Virus record (IMG/VR): IMGVR_UViG_3300022748_000027
Span: 1 to 37,964 of that record
Reading direction: 5' to 3' (one strand)
DNA: 37,964 nucleotides
Source of the DNA: a virus
This document shows positions 37,452 to 37,964 of this stretch, one piece after another (within the stretch, counting starts at the first letter, position 1; every line of letters starts with the position of its first letter). Below the pieces are notes generated by a model. That model did no database searches. It was not told the origin of the DNA and saw only the letters and a list, made by a program, of their open reading frames with translations. The translations under genes and the position numbers were made by a program.

Positions 37452-37964
37452 TTCTTACTAATTTGAATTTTGTTTGTTGTTTTGCGTATGATTTAAAATT
37501 TTGACTTGTACCATGAATAGCCCAATCAGTAGCTATTTCATCCCAATTCTCTGCTTGCTCATCCGCTTCTGTCTTTTTGTAGATGGGTGTGAAAAGTGAC
37601 TCAACAAGTTTTACGCAGAATACACCTCCTATGCCTCCATAATAATATTCGCCCATTTCAGATTTTCTGAACATATCTCCTTTTTTGACCGAGTGATATG
37701 GCATATCGCAAGGCGAAGCATACCCCACTATCTCGCGTTGTTCGGGTTGGTTCGGGTTAGCGTAACATTCCTCATCATCTTGTGTAGTTTCTGCTTTACA
37801 ATACTTGCAAATGTGTGGTTGTTCGGGTTGGGTTTCCTTATACTCTATCAATTCTTTTAGTTCGTCAAGGGTCAGGATGTTGTTGTTGAACTGCGAAGAA
37901 GTAGATAAAAGGTTGAAGTTGTTTTTTGTCGTAACCCCATAATATTGATTAGTTAAATCAAATT
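37438..37964 (-). CDS. hypothetical zinc-ribbon-containing phage protein, C-terminal part
   Basis: The reading frame is open from the right edge to the stop at 37438. It contains LIEYKETQPEQPHICKYCKAE, then EECYANPNQPEQREIVGYASPCD, that is a CxxC plus a later Cys pair that may bind zinc, then GEYYYGGIGGVFCV and a C-terminus ending VRNENN. The 5' part of the gene is at 163-661 on the left; the joined gene would have 341 residues. A TTG at 37851 is not a separate start. Function unknown. Confidence 0.8.
   Translation of the reverse strand, partial: FDLTNQYYGVTTKNNFNLLSTSSQFNNNILTLDELKELIEYKETQPEQPHICKYCKAETTQDDEECYANPNQPEQREIVGYASPCDMPYHSVKKGDMFRKSEMGEYYYGGIGGVFCVKLVESLFTPIYKKTEADEQAENWDEIATDWAIHGTSQNFKSYAKQQTKFKLVRNENN
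37821..37964. repeat. terminal repeat, right copy
   Basis: Same sequence as 19-162 with three mismatches; 37839-37964 is identical to 37-162. The right copy is preceded by an extra 81 bp (including a CxxC coding segment) that is absent from the left copy. The 12-base GTTCGGGTTGGG occurs here at 37821-37832 and its first 11 bases also occur at 37740-37750. Confidence 0.95.

Noticed and set aside
37740-37832. CRISPR-like or tandem repeat from the GTTCGGGTTGG copies
   Set aside because: Only two copies of 11-12 bases exist within a coding region, encoding the PEQ repeats; no regular spacing.

Overview
The window is essentially one complete genome of a tailed phage (about 37.8 kb) that infects a member of the Bacteroidetes. 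Three things point to this host group: AT-rich genes with almost no Shine-Dalgarno sequences, promoters of the TTTG / TANNTTTG type, and protein families typical of Bacteroidetes phages. The virion genes are of HK97 type: terminase, portal, S78 protease, capsid, connectors, tail tube, tape measure, tail tip and fibres. An 884-residue tape measure without sheath genes suggests a siphovirus. I see no integrase, repressor or tRNA. Bases 19-162 recur at 37821-37964. Joining the two ends across this repeat restores one in-frame 341-codon gene, so the molecule is circular or circularly permuted.

Layout. (1) 1-6377 and 34061-37964 on the minus strand, contiguous across the join: early and replication genes. 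These include a RecA-like ATPase, a DnaB N-domain protein, a replication initiator, a YqaJ-type exonuclease with a Rad52-type annealing protein, a NinG-like nuclease, many small unknown genes and a helicase-DNA methyltransferase fusion. (2) 6378-6547: two divergent promoters of the same form. (3) 6548-10331 on the plus strand: six small phage genes, then four small unknown ORFs separated by attC-like imperfect inverted repeats. (4) 10332-10560: a non-coding stretch with a hairpin, a possible small RNA and a terminator. (5) 10559-11202 minus: holin-like protein and lysozyme. (6) 11279-12209: a plus-strand island of five tiny overlapping genes. (7) 12206-34047 minus: the late block, read from small terminase down through head, tail and fibres to a cluster of four membrane proteins.

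The most striking observation is in the large terminase gene. Its Walker A motif (QGGTSAG|KTYG) is split by a 38-base insert that carries a perfect 9-bp hairpin and in-frame stops, and it is bounded by two GGA glycine codons. This is the layout of a translational bypassing (ribosome hopping) element such as T4 gene 60, although a decayed mobile element or an inactivating insertion is also possible. The second is the attC-like array, which resembles an integron cassette array without an integrase. The third is a set of start codons lying exactly four bases after a TAYATTTG promoter box, suggesting leaderless phage transcripts. The fourth is a population-type 81-base in-frame difference between the two copies of the gene that spans the ends of the window.
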